Shown piece after piece: positions 1-6,236 of a stretch of DNA of 7,038 nucleotides. The position numbers and the translations under genes were made by a program. The stretch lies in NCBI GenBank assembly GCA_024640385.1, contig JAHEFC010000205.1, positions 1-7,038 of the forward strand. Direction: 5' to 3'. Numbering within the stretch: position 1 is the stretch's first letter; every line of letters starts with the position of its first letter. The notes beneath the pieces were generated by a model. The model worked only from the letters and a program-made list of their open reading frames with translations. It made no database searches and had not been told where the DNA came from. Source of the DNA: Sphingobacteriales bacterium. Lineage in GTDB: Bacteria; Bacteroidota; Bacteroidia; Chitinophagales; Chitinophagaceae.

Positions 1-2493
1 GATCAGCAGGATTCGCCAACTGAGTATCTTCTGAAGAAGAATAATGTGACAGTGAATCTGCTGGAAAGCAAGCTGGATGAGATGATGTCCAAACTGCCCA
101 AAACCAGTTCAGAACCGGCACAGTCGATCAGTCGCGAGGTGAACAGCCTGGTATTAAGGGCTGGTTCTATTTTAAAGAATTTCGGGGACGAGTTTGTAAC
201 TCCTGAACACTTGCTGTTGGCACTGGTGCAGGGTAATGATGCCGCGGCAAAACTTTTGAAAGATGCCGGTTTGACTGATAAAGGACTGGTAACTGCCATT
301 AAAGAATTGCGGAAGGGTGAGACTGTAAAAAGCCAGACCCAGGAGACCCAGTTCAATGCTCTGAACAAATATGCGCGCAATCTCAACGAAATGGCGCGCC
401 AGGGGAAACTGGATCCGGTGATCGGCCGTGATGAAGAGATCAGGCGTACGCTCCACATACTTACACGGAGGTCCAAGAACAATCCGATACTGGTGGGTGA
501 ACCGGGGGTAGGTAAAACAGCGATTGCAGAGGGACTGGCCATGAGGATCGTGAATGGTGATGTGCCGGAGAACCTGAAAAGCAAGATCATTTATGCACTG
601 GATATGGGTCAGCTGATCGCCGGTGCAAAATATAAAGGAGAGTTTGAAGAGAGGCTGAAGGGTGTTGTAAAAGAAGTCAGCCAGAGTGAAGGAGAGATCA
701 TCCTGTTCATCGATGAGATCCATACCCTTGTAGGCGCAGGTGGCGGGGAAGGTGCCATGGATGCAGCGAACATTTTGAAGCCGGCACTTGCACGTGGTGA
801 GCTCCGTGCTATTGGCGCTACAACATTGAACGAGTACCAGAAATTCTTTGAGAAAGACAAAGCCCTGGAGCGCCGCTTCCAGAAAGTAGTGATCGATGAG
901 CCATCCGTGGAAGATGCCATCTCGATACTTCGTGGATTGAAAGACAGGTATGAAACGCATCACCATGTGCGGATCAAGGATGAAGCGATCATCGCTGCAG
1001 TGGAATTGTCGCACAGGTATATCACAGACAGGTTCCTGCCGGATAAGGCGATCGACCTGATCGATGAGAGTGCGGCCAAACTGAGGCTGGAGATGAACTC
1101 CATGCCGGAGGAATTGGACAAGCTGGAAAGGCAGATCAGGCAGTTGGAGATCGAGCGCGAGGCCATCAAGCGTGAAGATGACGAGGTCAAATTGAAAGAG
1201 TTGAATACTGAGATCGCCAATCTTTCTGTACAGCGTGACACCCTGAAGTCGAAATGGAAAGAAGAGAAAGAGCTGGTTGAAAAAGTGCAGCAGGCCAAAG
1301 CTGATATTGAGGGCCTGAAAATGGAAGCTGACAGGGCAGAGCGTGAGGGAGACTATGGCAAGGTGGCCGAGATCCGCTATGGAAAGGTGAAAGAGCAGGA
1401 AGCCCTGATCGAAAAACTGACCAAAGAGCTCCATGATAGCGGTGAGAAGCGCTTGTTGAAAGAAGAAGTTGACGCGGAAGATATTGCTGAAAATGTGGCC
1501 AAGGCTACCGGTATACCTGTAACCAGGATGATCCAGAGTGAGCGGGAGAAACTGCTGCACCTGGAAGAGCACCTTCATCAGAGGGTGGTGGGCCAGGAAG
1601 AAGCGATTACCGCCGTGGCTGATGCTGTTCGCAGGAGCAGGGCGGGATTGCACGATCCACGTAAGCCCATAGGATCATTCATATTTCTGGGGACTACCGG
1701 CGTGGGTAAAACCGAACTGGCCAAGGCACTGGCTGAATACCTTTTTGATGATGAGAGCATGATGACCAGAATAGACATGAGTGAATACCAGGAAAAACAC
1801 ACCGTATCCAGGCTGGTGGGTGCACCTCCGGGATATGTGGGATACGACGAAGGTGGCCAGCTCACTGAAGCAGTCAGGAGGAAGCCCTATTCCGTTGTAT
1901 TGCTTGATGAGATCGAAAAAGCCCATCCGGATGTATGGAACGTTTTGTTACAGGTGTTGGATGATGGTCGGTTGACCGATAACAAAGGCAGGGTAGTCAA
2001 TTTTAAGAACACCATCATCATTATGACCTCTAATATTGGATCGCATTTGATCCAGGAAGCTTTTGAAGATGTGAATGATAGAAATGTGGATGAAGTAACT
2101 GAGAAAGCCAAGGTGGAAGTCATGGGACTGTTAAGGTCTACCATCAGGCCAGAATTCCTGAACAGGGTGGATGATATCATCATGTTCCGCCCGCTGATGA
2201 GAAAGGAGATCCGGAACATTATCACTATCCAGCTGAACCAGTTGACAAAACTGGTGGCTGAAAGCGGCATCAACCTGGAATTTACAGATTACACGATCGA
2301 TTACCTGGCCGAGAATGGTTTCGACCCGCAGTTTGGTGCAAGGCCGTTGAAGCGGTTGATCCAGAAAGAGATCGTCAATACCCTGTCTAAAAGGATTTTG
2401 GCAGGAGATATTGACAGAACCCAACCCGTGATCGTGGATGTATTTGATGGGGTAGTGGTGTTCAGAAACGACGAAGCAACTCAAGAGGTATAG
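1..2493 (+). CDS. clpB: ATP-dependent disaggregase ClpB (5' end missing)
   Basis: ClpB is a hexameric cytoplasmic AAA+ unfoldase that pulls polypeptides out of aggregates together with DnaK. The frame is open from base 1, so the start lies outside the window: 830 residues are present and family members run to roughly 860-870, so about 40 are missing. By window residue: the rest of the Clp N domain (1-95), Walker A GEPGVGKT (166-173), pore loop KYKG (210-213), Walker B ILFIDE (234-239) and arginine fingers in ERRF (291-292). A long charged coiled-coil middle domain follows (about 370-480), and this separates ClpB from ClpA and ClpC. The second AAA module has GTTGVGKT (564-571), pore loop GYVG (611-614), Walker B VVLLDE (632-637), NRVDD with its arginine at 722, and sensor-2 GARPLKR (near 779). 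No key residue is lost. The GTG at 46 is internal, not the start. Confidence 0.98.
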   Translation, partial: DQQDSPTEYLLKKNNVTVNLLESKLDEMMSKLPKTSSEPAQSISREVNSLVLRAGSILKNFGDEFVTPEHLLLALVQGNDAAAKLLKDAGLTDKGLVTAIKELRKGETVKSQTQETQFNALNKYARNLNEMARQGKLDPVIGRDEEIRRTLHILTRRSKNNPILVGEPGVGKTAIAEGLAMRIVNGDVPENLKSKIIYALDMGQLIAGAKYKGEFEERLKGVVKEVSQSEGEIILFIDEIHTLVGAGGGEGAMDAANILKPALARGELRAIGATTLNEYQKFFEKDKALERRFQKVVIDEPSVEDAISILRGLKDRYETHHHVRIKDEAIIAAVELSHRYITDRFLPDKAIDLIDESAAKLRLEMNSMPEELDKLERQIRQLEIEREAIKREDDEVKLKELNTEIANLSVQRDTLKSKWKEEKELVEKVQQAKADIEGLKMEADRAEREGDYGKVAEIRYGKVKEQEALIEKLTKELHDSGEKRLLKEEVDAEDIAENVAKATGIPVTRMIQSEREKLLHLEEHLHQRVVGQEEAITAVADAVRRSRAGLHDPRKPIGSFIFLGTTGVGKTELAKALAEYLFDDESMMTRIDMSEYQEKHTVSRLVGAPPGYVGYDEGGQLTEAVRRKPYSVVLLDEIEKAHPDVWNVLLQVLDDGRLTDNKGRVVNFKNTIIIMTSNIGSHLIQEAFEDVNDRNVDEVTEKAKVEVMGLLRSTIRPEFLNRVDDIIMFRPLMRKEIRNIITIQLNQLTKLVAESGINLEFTDYTIDYLAENGFDPQFGARPLKRLIQKEIVNTLSKRILAGDIDRTQPVIVDVFDGVVVFRNDEATQEV

Positions 2494-2507
2494 ACTACGT
2501 CTATACC
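2487..2507 (+). other. Perfect stem-loop across the clpB stop codon
   Basis: A 9-base arm at 2487-2495 (ggtatagac) is exactly complementary to 2499-2507 (gtctatacc), with a three-base loop. The TAG stop of clpB (2491-2493) lies inside the left arm. No T-run follows, so it is not a standard intrinsic terminator. It may protect the mRNA 3' end or assist the adjacent hairpin. The pairing is seen directly; the role is not known. Confidence 0.6.
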
Positions 2508-2604
2508 AATGTGGAGAATGTGATGAATGTGGGAAATGTGACAAATTTCATTTTCCACATTCATTGACCACATTAATTACATTCATCACATTTCCCACAT
2601 TACC
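2508..2604. repeat. Inverted repeat built from 9-base units, after clpB
   Basis: The left half holds four head-to-tail 9-mers starting aatgtg at 2508, 2517, 2526 and 2535. The right half holds four units in the opposite orientation starting cacatt or tacatt at 2569, 2578, 2587 and 2596, plus one off-register cacatt at 2556. Several pairings are possible: 2526-2541 with 2586-2601 (16 bp, perfect), 2517-2530 with 2579-2592 (14 bp, perfect), or 2523-2538 with 2549-2564 (one G-U) extended by 2508-2514 with 2568-2574. These exclude one another. No T-run follows, so termination or RNA 3'-end protection is possible but not shown. It fills most of the gap between clpB and the next gene. Confidence 0.75.
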
Positions 2605-2642
2605 AATAAGTTAGCTGCTTATGCTGAAATAAAATATTAAGC

Positions 2643-3188
2643 ATGAGTAAATCTAAGATCGACATTATCCCGCCAAAGGACATCTGGGTGGGTGACAGCC
2701 AGGCCCCGGTATCCATCGTAATGTTTGGTGACTATGAAAGCGAAGCCTGTGCCAAAGCGCACGAAGTGATCAAGCAGCTATTTAACCGTTACGAAGGCAA
2801 GATCAGGTTCAATTACAGGCATTTTCCCCTCACTCAGATCCACCAAAAAGCACACAAAGCAGCGGAAGCATCTATTCTCGCTGCCCAGTTCGGGAAGTTC
2901 TGGGAAATGCATGACCTGTTATTTCTTAACCGGCGGAACCTGGGCAGTATCAGTATGCGTGACTACGCGATTGAGGCAGGCGTAAAGGATAAGAACTTCC
3001 TGCCGAAACTGACTGATTCCGTGTTTGGCTGGACGGTCAGGAACGACCTGATGGAAGGCCTCAAAAGGGGGGTAAGGGATGTTCCGGCCATATTTATTAA
3101 CAATGAGCTGTTTTCCGGGACAGTCAATTTCAACAGTCTTTCCGCCGCTGTTGAGGCATTTTTGAAACCTGGCAAGAAAGCGGCATAA
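2643..3188 (+). CDS. DsbA/thioredoxin-fold protein with SxxC instead of CxxC
   Basis: This 181-residue protein belongs to the DsbA-like (thioredoxin_4) group of thioredoxin folds. It shows the opening strand APVSIVMFGDYES, the helical insert (about 60-140, with HFPLTQIHQKAHKAA and FWEMHDLLF) and the cis-proline segment DVPAIFINNELF with Pro148. Relatives normally read ECPYC at the active site; here it reads ESEAC, so the nucleophilic first cysteine is Ser33 (codon 2739-2741) and only Cys36 (2748-2750) remains. It is the only cysteine in the protein, so classical dithiol-disulfide exchange is not possible. There is no signal peptide or membrane segment, so it is probably cytoplasmic. The ATG at 2643 fits the fold's beginning, and no Shine-Dalgarno is visible. 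It may act as a monothiol or glutathione-linked protein, or have a non-redox role; the substrate is unknown. It ends nine bases from a convergent gene. Confidence 0.85.
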   Translation: MSKSKIDIIPPKDIWVGDSQAPVSIVMFGDYESEACAKAHEVIKQLFNRYEGKIRFNYRHFPLTQIHQKAHKAAEASILAAQFGKFWEMHDLLFLNRRNLGSISMRDYAIEAGVKDKNFLPKLTDSVFGWTVRNDLMEGLKRGVRDVPAIFINNELFSGTVNFNSLSAAVEAFLKPGKKAA

Positions 3189-3197
3189 TGTTGAAAA

Positions 3198-3491
3198 TCA
3201 AAAGTCTTGCTCTTCTTTCCTTAATTTTTTATCAAGGTAGAAAGTGCCGAATGGTATGATGGAAGCCAGGAATGCGAAAGCTACTTTATCATAGCTCCAG
3301 TTCTTCTTGCGCCATACGATCAACAACGCGATCATAAAAAGAACAAAAAGAAACCCATGAATACTGCCTGCTATTCTTACGGCTTTAGGCATATCGCCGA
3401 TATACTTCAGTGGCATAGCAATGCCCAGCAGGGCCAGGTATGAAATGCCTTCTATATTACCAATATGACGAAGGTTCCTGATTGGATTCAT
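3198..3491 (-). CDS. DUF3817 small integral membrane protein
   Basis: This 97-residue protein has three predicted membrane helices: roughly residues 14-32, 41-60 and 68-86. It carries the landmarks of DUF3817: an N-terminal LRHIGNIEGISYLALL, then AMPLKY, then GSIHGFLFVLF, with a WRKKNW loop and a basic tail. The family sits in the inner membrane and its biochemical role is unknown; the conserved Glu and His inside helices suggest a shared functional site. Length is normal for the family and nothing is truncated. It converges on the DsbA-fold gene with only nine bases between the two stops, so there is no space there for a hairpin terminator. It diverges from the hendecad protein gene across about 116 bases, where a promoter-like -7 element and a palindrome lie just upstream of its ATG. 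Confidence 0.85.
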   Translation of the reverse strand: MNPIRNLRHIGNIEGISYLALLGIAMPLKYIGDMPKAVRIAGSIHGFLFVLFMIALLIVWRKKNWSYDKVAFAFLASIIPFGTFYLDKKLRKEEQDF

Positions 3492-3497
3492 TTAGAT

Positions 3498-3512
3498 AAT
3501 TTGCTGCAAATT
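3498..3512. promoter_or_regulatory. Perfect palindrome, possible operator
   Basis: aatttgc-t-gcaaatt is a perfect 7-bp inverted repeat around one base. It starts seven bases upstream of the DUF3817 start codon and overlaps the candidate -7 element of that gene. Its size and position suit a dimeric regulator, but no regulator is known for it, and A/T-rich palindromes of this length can arise by chance. Confidence 0.35.
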
Positions 3513-3514
3513 TA
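3507..3514 (-). promoter_or_regulatory. Candidate -7 element for the DUF3817 gene
   Basis: Read on the minus strand this is TAAATTTG, an exact match to the Bacteroidota -7 consensus TAnnTTTG. It lies 15 bases before the ATG, which would give a very short leader. No convincing TTTG -33 element is seen at the right distance, so the call rests on one box. Confidence 0.4.
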
Positions 3515-3607
3515 ATTTTTGAAACGTGTTTTCCGGAATTATCGTTCGCAGAAGCCATAATTTACATTGATATTAAGAATCATTAGTCACAATTAAACTT
3601 GAAGCAT

Positions 3608-3952
3608 ATGTCAGAAAACGCTGCAAACGAAAATCTTAACGGTAAACCAAATGAAGTTAAAACAGGGGTAGAAAAAGCTGCAGATCTAGCTGGAAAAACC
3701 TGGGAAGAAACCAAAGACAAGGTAGAAGATGTGGTAGAAAAGCTTGGCGACAATGCCGAGAAAGTATGGGACAAGGTTGAAGATAAGGCGGAAGCCCTTT
3801 GGGAAAAGGCCCAGTCGGGCGAGTTGACTGAAGAGGCCAAAGCCAAACTAGGCGACCTGGCTGAAGGTGCAAAGGGTCTCTGGAATAAACTGGTAGATAA
3901 AATTGACGGCGACGAGGCCCCGAAGGCAACAGATCAGGAAAAACAAGCATAG
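3608..3952 (+). CDS. Acidic helical protein with 11-residue (LEA-like) repeats
   Basis: The function is not recognised. The 114-residue product is rich in Lys, Glu, Asp and Ala, has no cysteine and no signal peptide, and is predicted to be almost wholly helical. Five tandem 11-residue units run from residue 19 to 73 (TGVEKAADLAG, KTWEETKDKVE, DVVEKLGDNAE, KVWDKVEDKAE, ALWEKAQSGEL), and another matching unit sits at 90-100 (GLWNKLVDKID). Position 3 is Trp in four of the six and Val in the other two, giving one hydrophobic stripe. Such hendecads recall LEA and apolipoprotein-like helices that bind membranes or protect proteins under stress; that role is inferred. A TTG at 3599 would add MKH, but the ATG at 3608 is preferred. 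The gene is monocistronic and is followed by a terminator-like hairpin. YtxH-like or CsbD-like names would be guesses. Confidence 0.8.
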   Translation: MSENAANENLNGKPNEVKTGVEKAADLAGKTWEETKDKVEDVVEKLGDNAEKVWDKVEDKAEALWEKAQSGELTEEAKAKLGDLAEGAKGLWNKLVDKIDGDEAPKATDQEKQA

Positions 3953-3959
3953 TTTATTT

Positions 3960-4042
3960 GCTGTGAGCAGTGAGATGTAAACATTGAGCAGGAGAAGAAA
4001 AATGTCTGCTCATTCCTTGCTACTCACTGCTCATTGCTTTTT
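3960..4042 (+). terminator. Terminator-like hairpin built from 7-base units
   Basis: It starts eight bases after the stop of the hendecad protein gene. The outer arms tgagcagtgag (3964-3974) and ctcactgctca (4023-4033) pair perfectly over 11 bp and are extended by GC pairs at 3960-3961 with 4036-4037. A nested 7-bp stem joins 3985-3991 to 4006-4012. Five Ts follow (4038-4042), as in an intrinsic terminator. The left arm has a 7-base period (gtgagca, gtgagat, gtaaaca, ttgagca at 3963, 3970, 3977, 3984); the right arm has gctcatt at 4008 and 4029 with weaker units between. Confidence 0.65.
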
Positions 4043-4065
4043 ATGCTGTTTTTCAGCGAATTACA

Positions 4066-4073
4066 TAATATTG
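4066..4073 (+). promoter_or_regulatory. Weak candidate -7 element for the lipoprotein gene
   Basis: TAATATTG matches TAnnTTTG at five of the six fixed positions and lies between the upstream terminator-like hairpin and the lipoprotein start. A T-rich stretch stands where a -33 box would be (4038-4045), but it has no exact TTTG. Because the preceding gene appears to end in a terminator, a promoter is expected in this gap; this is the best match seen. Confidence 0.3.
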
Positions 4074-4113
4074 CACCCTGATGGCACGTTTTTAGTTGAT
4101 GTTAAATCATCCT

Positions 4114-5172
4114 ATGGATAACAAAATGAAATCTCCCCGTTCCTTTGGCATATTAATACTTGCCGGATCATTGTTTCTGCTGCGTTCCTGCGGACCAGCC
4201 CATTCTGAAAATGTTGTTGAAACCAAGGCAGCTGTGCCGGTTGACACAACAAAGGTGGAGGCGCCTGCAGTACAACCTCCCCAGGCAACTTTGTTTGACA
4301 GTGCTGAGTACTGGGAAAAGATCACCTATATGTTAAACGGTGATTCTTCAGGTAAATGGCCTGCAGACCGTGTTGTACCCAGAGAAGGGGCAATTCTCCC
4401 ATTTAAAAGGGTGATAGCTTATTATGGCAACCTGTACTCAACGCGTATGGGCATTCTTGGTGAATTGCCCAAGCCGCAGATGTTTGCCAAGCTCAAACAG
4501 GAAGTGGCCAAATGGGAAGCAGCCGATCCCAACACACCGGTTCAGCCTGCATTACATTATATCGCTGTGACGGCCCAGGGAAGTCCTGGTGCGGCCGGAA
4601 AATACAGGCTTCGTATGCCGTTCAAACAGATAGACACGGTTCTGCAATGGGCCAGTGAGATCAATGCGATCGTGTTTCTGGACATCCAGGTGGGTCTAAG
4701 TACTATCCAGCAGGAGTTGCCTGAGTTTGAGAAGTATTTGAAAATGCCCAACGTACATATTGGAATGGATCCTGAATTCAGTATGAAAGGAGGACAGGCT
4801 CCGGGTAAAGCAATAGGCACCTATGATGCAGCCGATGTCAATTATGTGATCGATTATTTGGCGAGGATCGTAAAGGAGAATAACCTTCCTCCCAAAATAT
4901 TAGTGGTACACCGGTTTACAGGACCCATGGTAACCAATTACAAGGAGATCAAGAAAACACCTGAAGTGCAGATCGTAATGCATATGGACGGGTGGGGAGA
5001 GCCTGCTAAAAAGATCAATACGTATAAGAGTTTCATATACAGCCAGCCGGTTCAGTTCACCGGTTTCAAATTGTTCTACAAGAATGATCTGAAAAGGCCA
5101 CCCAATGTCATGATGACACCGGAACAGCTGATGAAGCTGAAGCCGATGCCGGTTTATATACAGTACCAATAA
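4114..5172 (+). CDS. Predicted lipoprotein of a conserved unnamed family
   Basis: The N-terminus is a lipoprotein signal: basic MDNKMKSPRS, hydrophobic FGILILAGSLFLL, then RSC with the lipid cysteine at codon 4189-4191. Arg two residues before the Cys is unusual. A Pro/Thr/Val-rich linker follows, then a mature domain of about 290 residues. Alternating strand-like segments end in conserved-looking motifs: RVIAYYGN, FLDIQVG (Asp at 4681), DPEF (4768-4779), KILVVHRF (His at 4909), MHMDGWGEP (Asp at 4987), GFKLFY (5062-5079) and a final MPVYIQYQ. This layout suggests a TIM-barrel, glycosidase-like fold with acidic and His residues at strand ends, but I cannot name a Pfam family or substrate. I recall similar unnamed secreted proteins in Bacteroidota and actinobacteria. 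Starts at TTG 4096, ATG 4099 and ATG 4126 are also in frame; 4114 or 4126 gives the best signal peptide. Probably anchored to the periplasmic or outer membrane. Confidence 0.8.
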   Translation: MDNKMKSPRSFGILILAGSLFLLRSCGPAHSENVVETKAAVPVDTTKVEAPAVQPPQATLFDSAEYWEKITYMLNGDSSGKWPADRVVPREGAILPFKRVIAYYGNLYSTRMGILGELPKPQMFAKLKQEVAKWEAADPNTPVQPALHYIAVTAQGSPGAAGKYRLRMPFKQIDTVLQWASEINAIVFLDIQVGLSTIQQELPEFEKYLKMPNVHIGMDPEFSMKGGQAPGKAIGTYDAADVNYVIDYLARIVKENNLPPKILVVHRFTGPMVTNYKEIKKTPEVQIVMHMDGWGEPAKKINTYKSFIYSQPVQFTGFKLFYKNDLKRPPNVMMTPEQLMKLKPMPVYIQYQ

Positions 5173-5175
5173 AAT

Positions 5176-5237
5176 AGGCGAGAGGCGAAAGGCGAGAGGC
5201 GAGAGATTCATTTTCTCTCACCTTTCGCCTTTCGCCT
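5176..5237. terminator. Long heptamer-repeat hairpin between convergent genes
   Basis: Four exact-register heptamers form the left side: aggcgag, aggcgaa, aggcgag, aggcgag at 5176, 5183, 5190 and 5197. Three face them on the right: ctcacct, ttcgcct, ttcgcct at 5217, 5224 and 5231. Arms 5183-5205 and 5215-5237 pair over 23 positions with one C-A mismatch and one G-U pair. The right arm runs into the TAG stop (5238-5236) of the minus-strand gene, and the left begins four bases after the lipoprotein stop. On the minus strand it is followed by a T-rich stretch (tatttta); on the plus strand no T-run follows. It is therefore best read as a shared terminator, stronger for the minus-strand operon. 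Confidence 0.7.
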
Positions 5238-5595
5238 AAGATTGCATCATCTTATATATCACAAACCCGATCACTACCAGTAACAGGATAGTTACTAAAG
5301 TAGCAATGGTCAGGGTCTGCTGATCCGGGATTAGCAAATTGTATTTTTTCCTGTTTTTTGCGGTTTTGCTGTGGAGCTGACCGTTAAGTTCGTGTAGTAT
5401 GGTAGCGATCTTCTGCTTGTCTTTCATGCCCGACAAGCCATCTACAGCGTCGTCAATGAAACCGGATTCAGCCATCATAAGTTCCACACGATGTTTTTCC
5501 TCCGGAGACAGTTTACCCTCGAGATAGTCCATCAACATCTGTTCATCGATGTGATCAGAAGGATTGCTGATGATATCATTCCATTTATCGTTCAT
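5236..5595 (-). CDS. Putative tail-anchored anti-sigma factor
   Basis: The 119-residue product has a cytoplasmic N-terminal region (1-90) with the pattern DEQMLMDYLEGKLSPEEKHR followed by FIDDAVDGL, as in the N-terminal modules of Bacteroidota anti-sigma and related regulators. A basic stretch (77-84) and one membrane helix (about 95-115, from LTIATLVTILLL) follow, and only a few residues remain after it. No HxxxCxxC zinc site exists; the protein has no cysteine. The start overlaps the sigma factor gene by 11 bases, a usual arrangement for a sigma factor and its inhibitor, so its likely job is to hold that sigma factor at the inner membrane. The near absence of a periplasmic domain means it probably cannot sense periplasmic signals directly. 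The anti-sigma role rests on context and motif resemblance; another small membrane regulator is possible. Confidence 0.75.
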   Translation of the reverse strand: MNDKWNDIISNPSDHIDEQMLMDYLEGKLSPEEKHRVELMMAESGFIDDAVDGLSGMKDKQKIATILHELNGQLHSKTAKNRKKYNLLIPDQQTLTIATLVTILLLVVIGFVIYKMMQS

Positions 5596-6148
5596 GTTCA
5601 GGCCTCTTTTGCAATGTAATCTTTAAATTTCTTTTGCCATTCTGGATATAGCTTTTTACCTGTAACAGGCTATACCCCGTCCGGTCCACGATCTCCTGGT
5701 AACTCAGTTTCTGCAGGTAGAACATAGTTATACAGGTCCTCTGTTCGTCATTCAGTTCATTTACTGCTTCATCCATCCTATTCAGCAGCATTTCCCTTTC
5801 CTCCAGGGCTGTTTTCTCCGGGATCTCGTCTTTCACATGGTGGTGATGTTCCTCCAGGGATTTCACGGTTCCTTTATTCCTGAGCAGCATCAGGCAATGG
5901 TTCCGGGCGATCATGTAGATCCAGCTTTTGAACCAGGTCACTTTGTATTTGGGGATCTCTGTCAGGGCCTTCAGGAAAACAAACTGCACAGCGTCTTTGG
6001 CCTCCTCCTCATTCTTAAGATATTTCATTGAAACACCAAACAGAAGCAGGGTATACCTGCTTAAAAGCACCCCCAGCCACCTTGTATTACCGTCAGCATA
6101 GTAATGGTCCAGCAGTTCCTGGTCTGTCATATGGGAGTGGGACAACAT
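5585..6148 (-). CDS. RNA polymerase sigma factor, ECF type
   Basis: A 187-residue group-4 sigma-70 factor that directs RNA polymerase to a special promoter set. Region 2 spans about 24-91 and contains the core-binding pattern DAVQFVFLKAL (52-62) and the FKSWIYMIARNHCLMLLR segment used in -10 recognition. A variable linker with four His (101-104) separates it from region 4 (about 121-177), where LSYQEIVDRTGYSLLQVKSYIQNGK is the helix-turn-helix for the -35 box. Region 1.1 and region 3 are absent, as expected. The start could be Met1 (6148) or Met7 (6130, MTDQELLDHYY); relatives often begin close to the second. The stop overlaps the next gene by 11 bases, so the two are probably co-transcribed and translationally coupled. 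The target regulon cannot be read from the window; the divergent NlpC/P60 gene is one candidate. Confidence 0.93.
   Translation of the reverse strand: MLSHSHMTDQELLDHYYADGNTRWLGVLLSRYTLLLFGVSMKYLKNEEEAKDAVQFVFLKALTEIPKYKVTWFKSWIYMIARNHCLMLLRNKGTVKSLEEHHHHVKDEIPEKTALEEREMLLNRMDEAVNELNDEQRTCITMFYLQKLSYQEIVDRTGYSLLQVKSYIQNGKRNLKITLQKRPEHER
5603..5609 (-). promoter_or_regulatory. Ribosome binding site inside the sigma gene
   Basis: On the minus strand the sequence reads AAAGAGG, seven bases before the ATG of the anti-sigma candidate. It lies within the last codons of the sigma gene. Most starts in this window lack such a site, so it supports this start and suggests deliberate, coupled translation of the pair. 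Confidence 0.5.
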
Positions 6149-6228
6149 CTATGCTAAGCTCCGACTTTATTTATTAAAGGATGCTTAAAGTCAGCCATTT
6201 CCATAATCCGGGTCCATGTTTAACAAAA

Positions 6229-6236
6229 TAGTTTTG
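6229..6236 (+). promoter_or_regulatory. Candidate -7 element for the NlpC/P60 gene
   Basis: TAGTTTTG is an exact match to TAnnTTTG, 14 bases before the ATG at 6251. Transcription from it would leave a leader of only a few bases, or none, which agrees with the lack of a Shine-Dalgarno site. No clear TTTG -33 box is seen in the spacer, so confidence is limited. Confidence 0.4.

Noticed and set aside
46..48. GTG as the start of clpB
   Set aside because: The frame is open back to base 1 and the residues before it (ending TEYLLKKNN) are typical ClpB sequence, so the true start is outside the window.
172..1653. Long open frame of 493 codons on the minus strand, antisense to clpB
   Set aside because: It lies wholly within the well-supported clpB gene, its translation resembles no protein family and is rich in odd His/Phe/Leu/Gln runs, as expected from the complement of a charged coiled-coil gene.
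1781..1975. 64-codon plus-strand open frame within clpB
   Set aside because: It is an out-of-frame shadow of the second AAA domain with no recognisable features.
2508..2604. CRISPR-like array
   Set aside because: The repeats are 9 bases, directly adjacent without spacers, and reversed in the second half; no cas genes are present.
3518..3547. Promoter for the hendecad gene (TTTG at 3518, TATCGTTC at 3540)
   Set aside because: The spacing is plausible but the second box matches only four of six fixed bases; not strong enough to list as a feature.
3599..3607. TTG start for the hendecad protein
   Set aside because: It adds only MKH; the ATG three codons later is the more usual start and no ribosome binding site favours the TTG.
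4045..4057. Small hairpin gctg-ttttt-cagc
   Set aside because: Only four base pairs, just after a better terminator-like structure; likely chance.
4096..4113. TTG 4096 or ATG 4099 as lipoprotein start
   Set aside because: They put extra polar residues ahead of the signal peptide; ATG 4114 or 4126 gives the normal short basic n-region.
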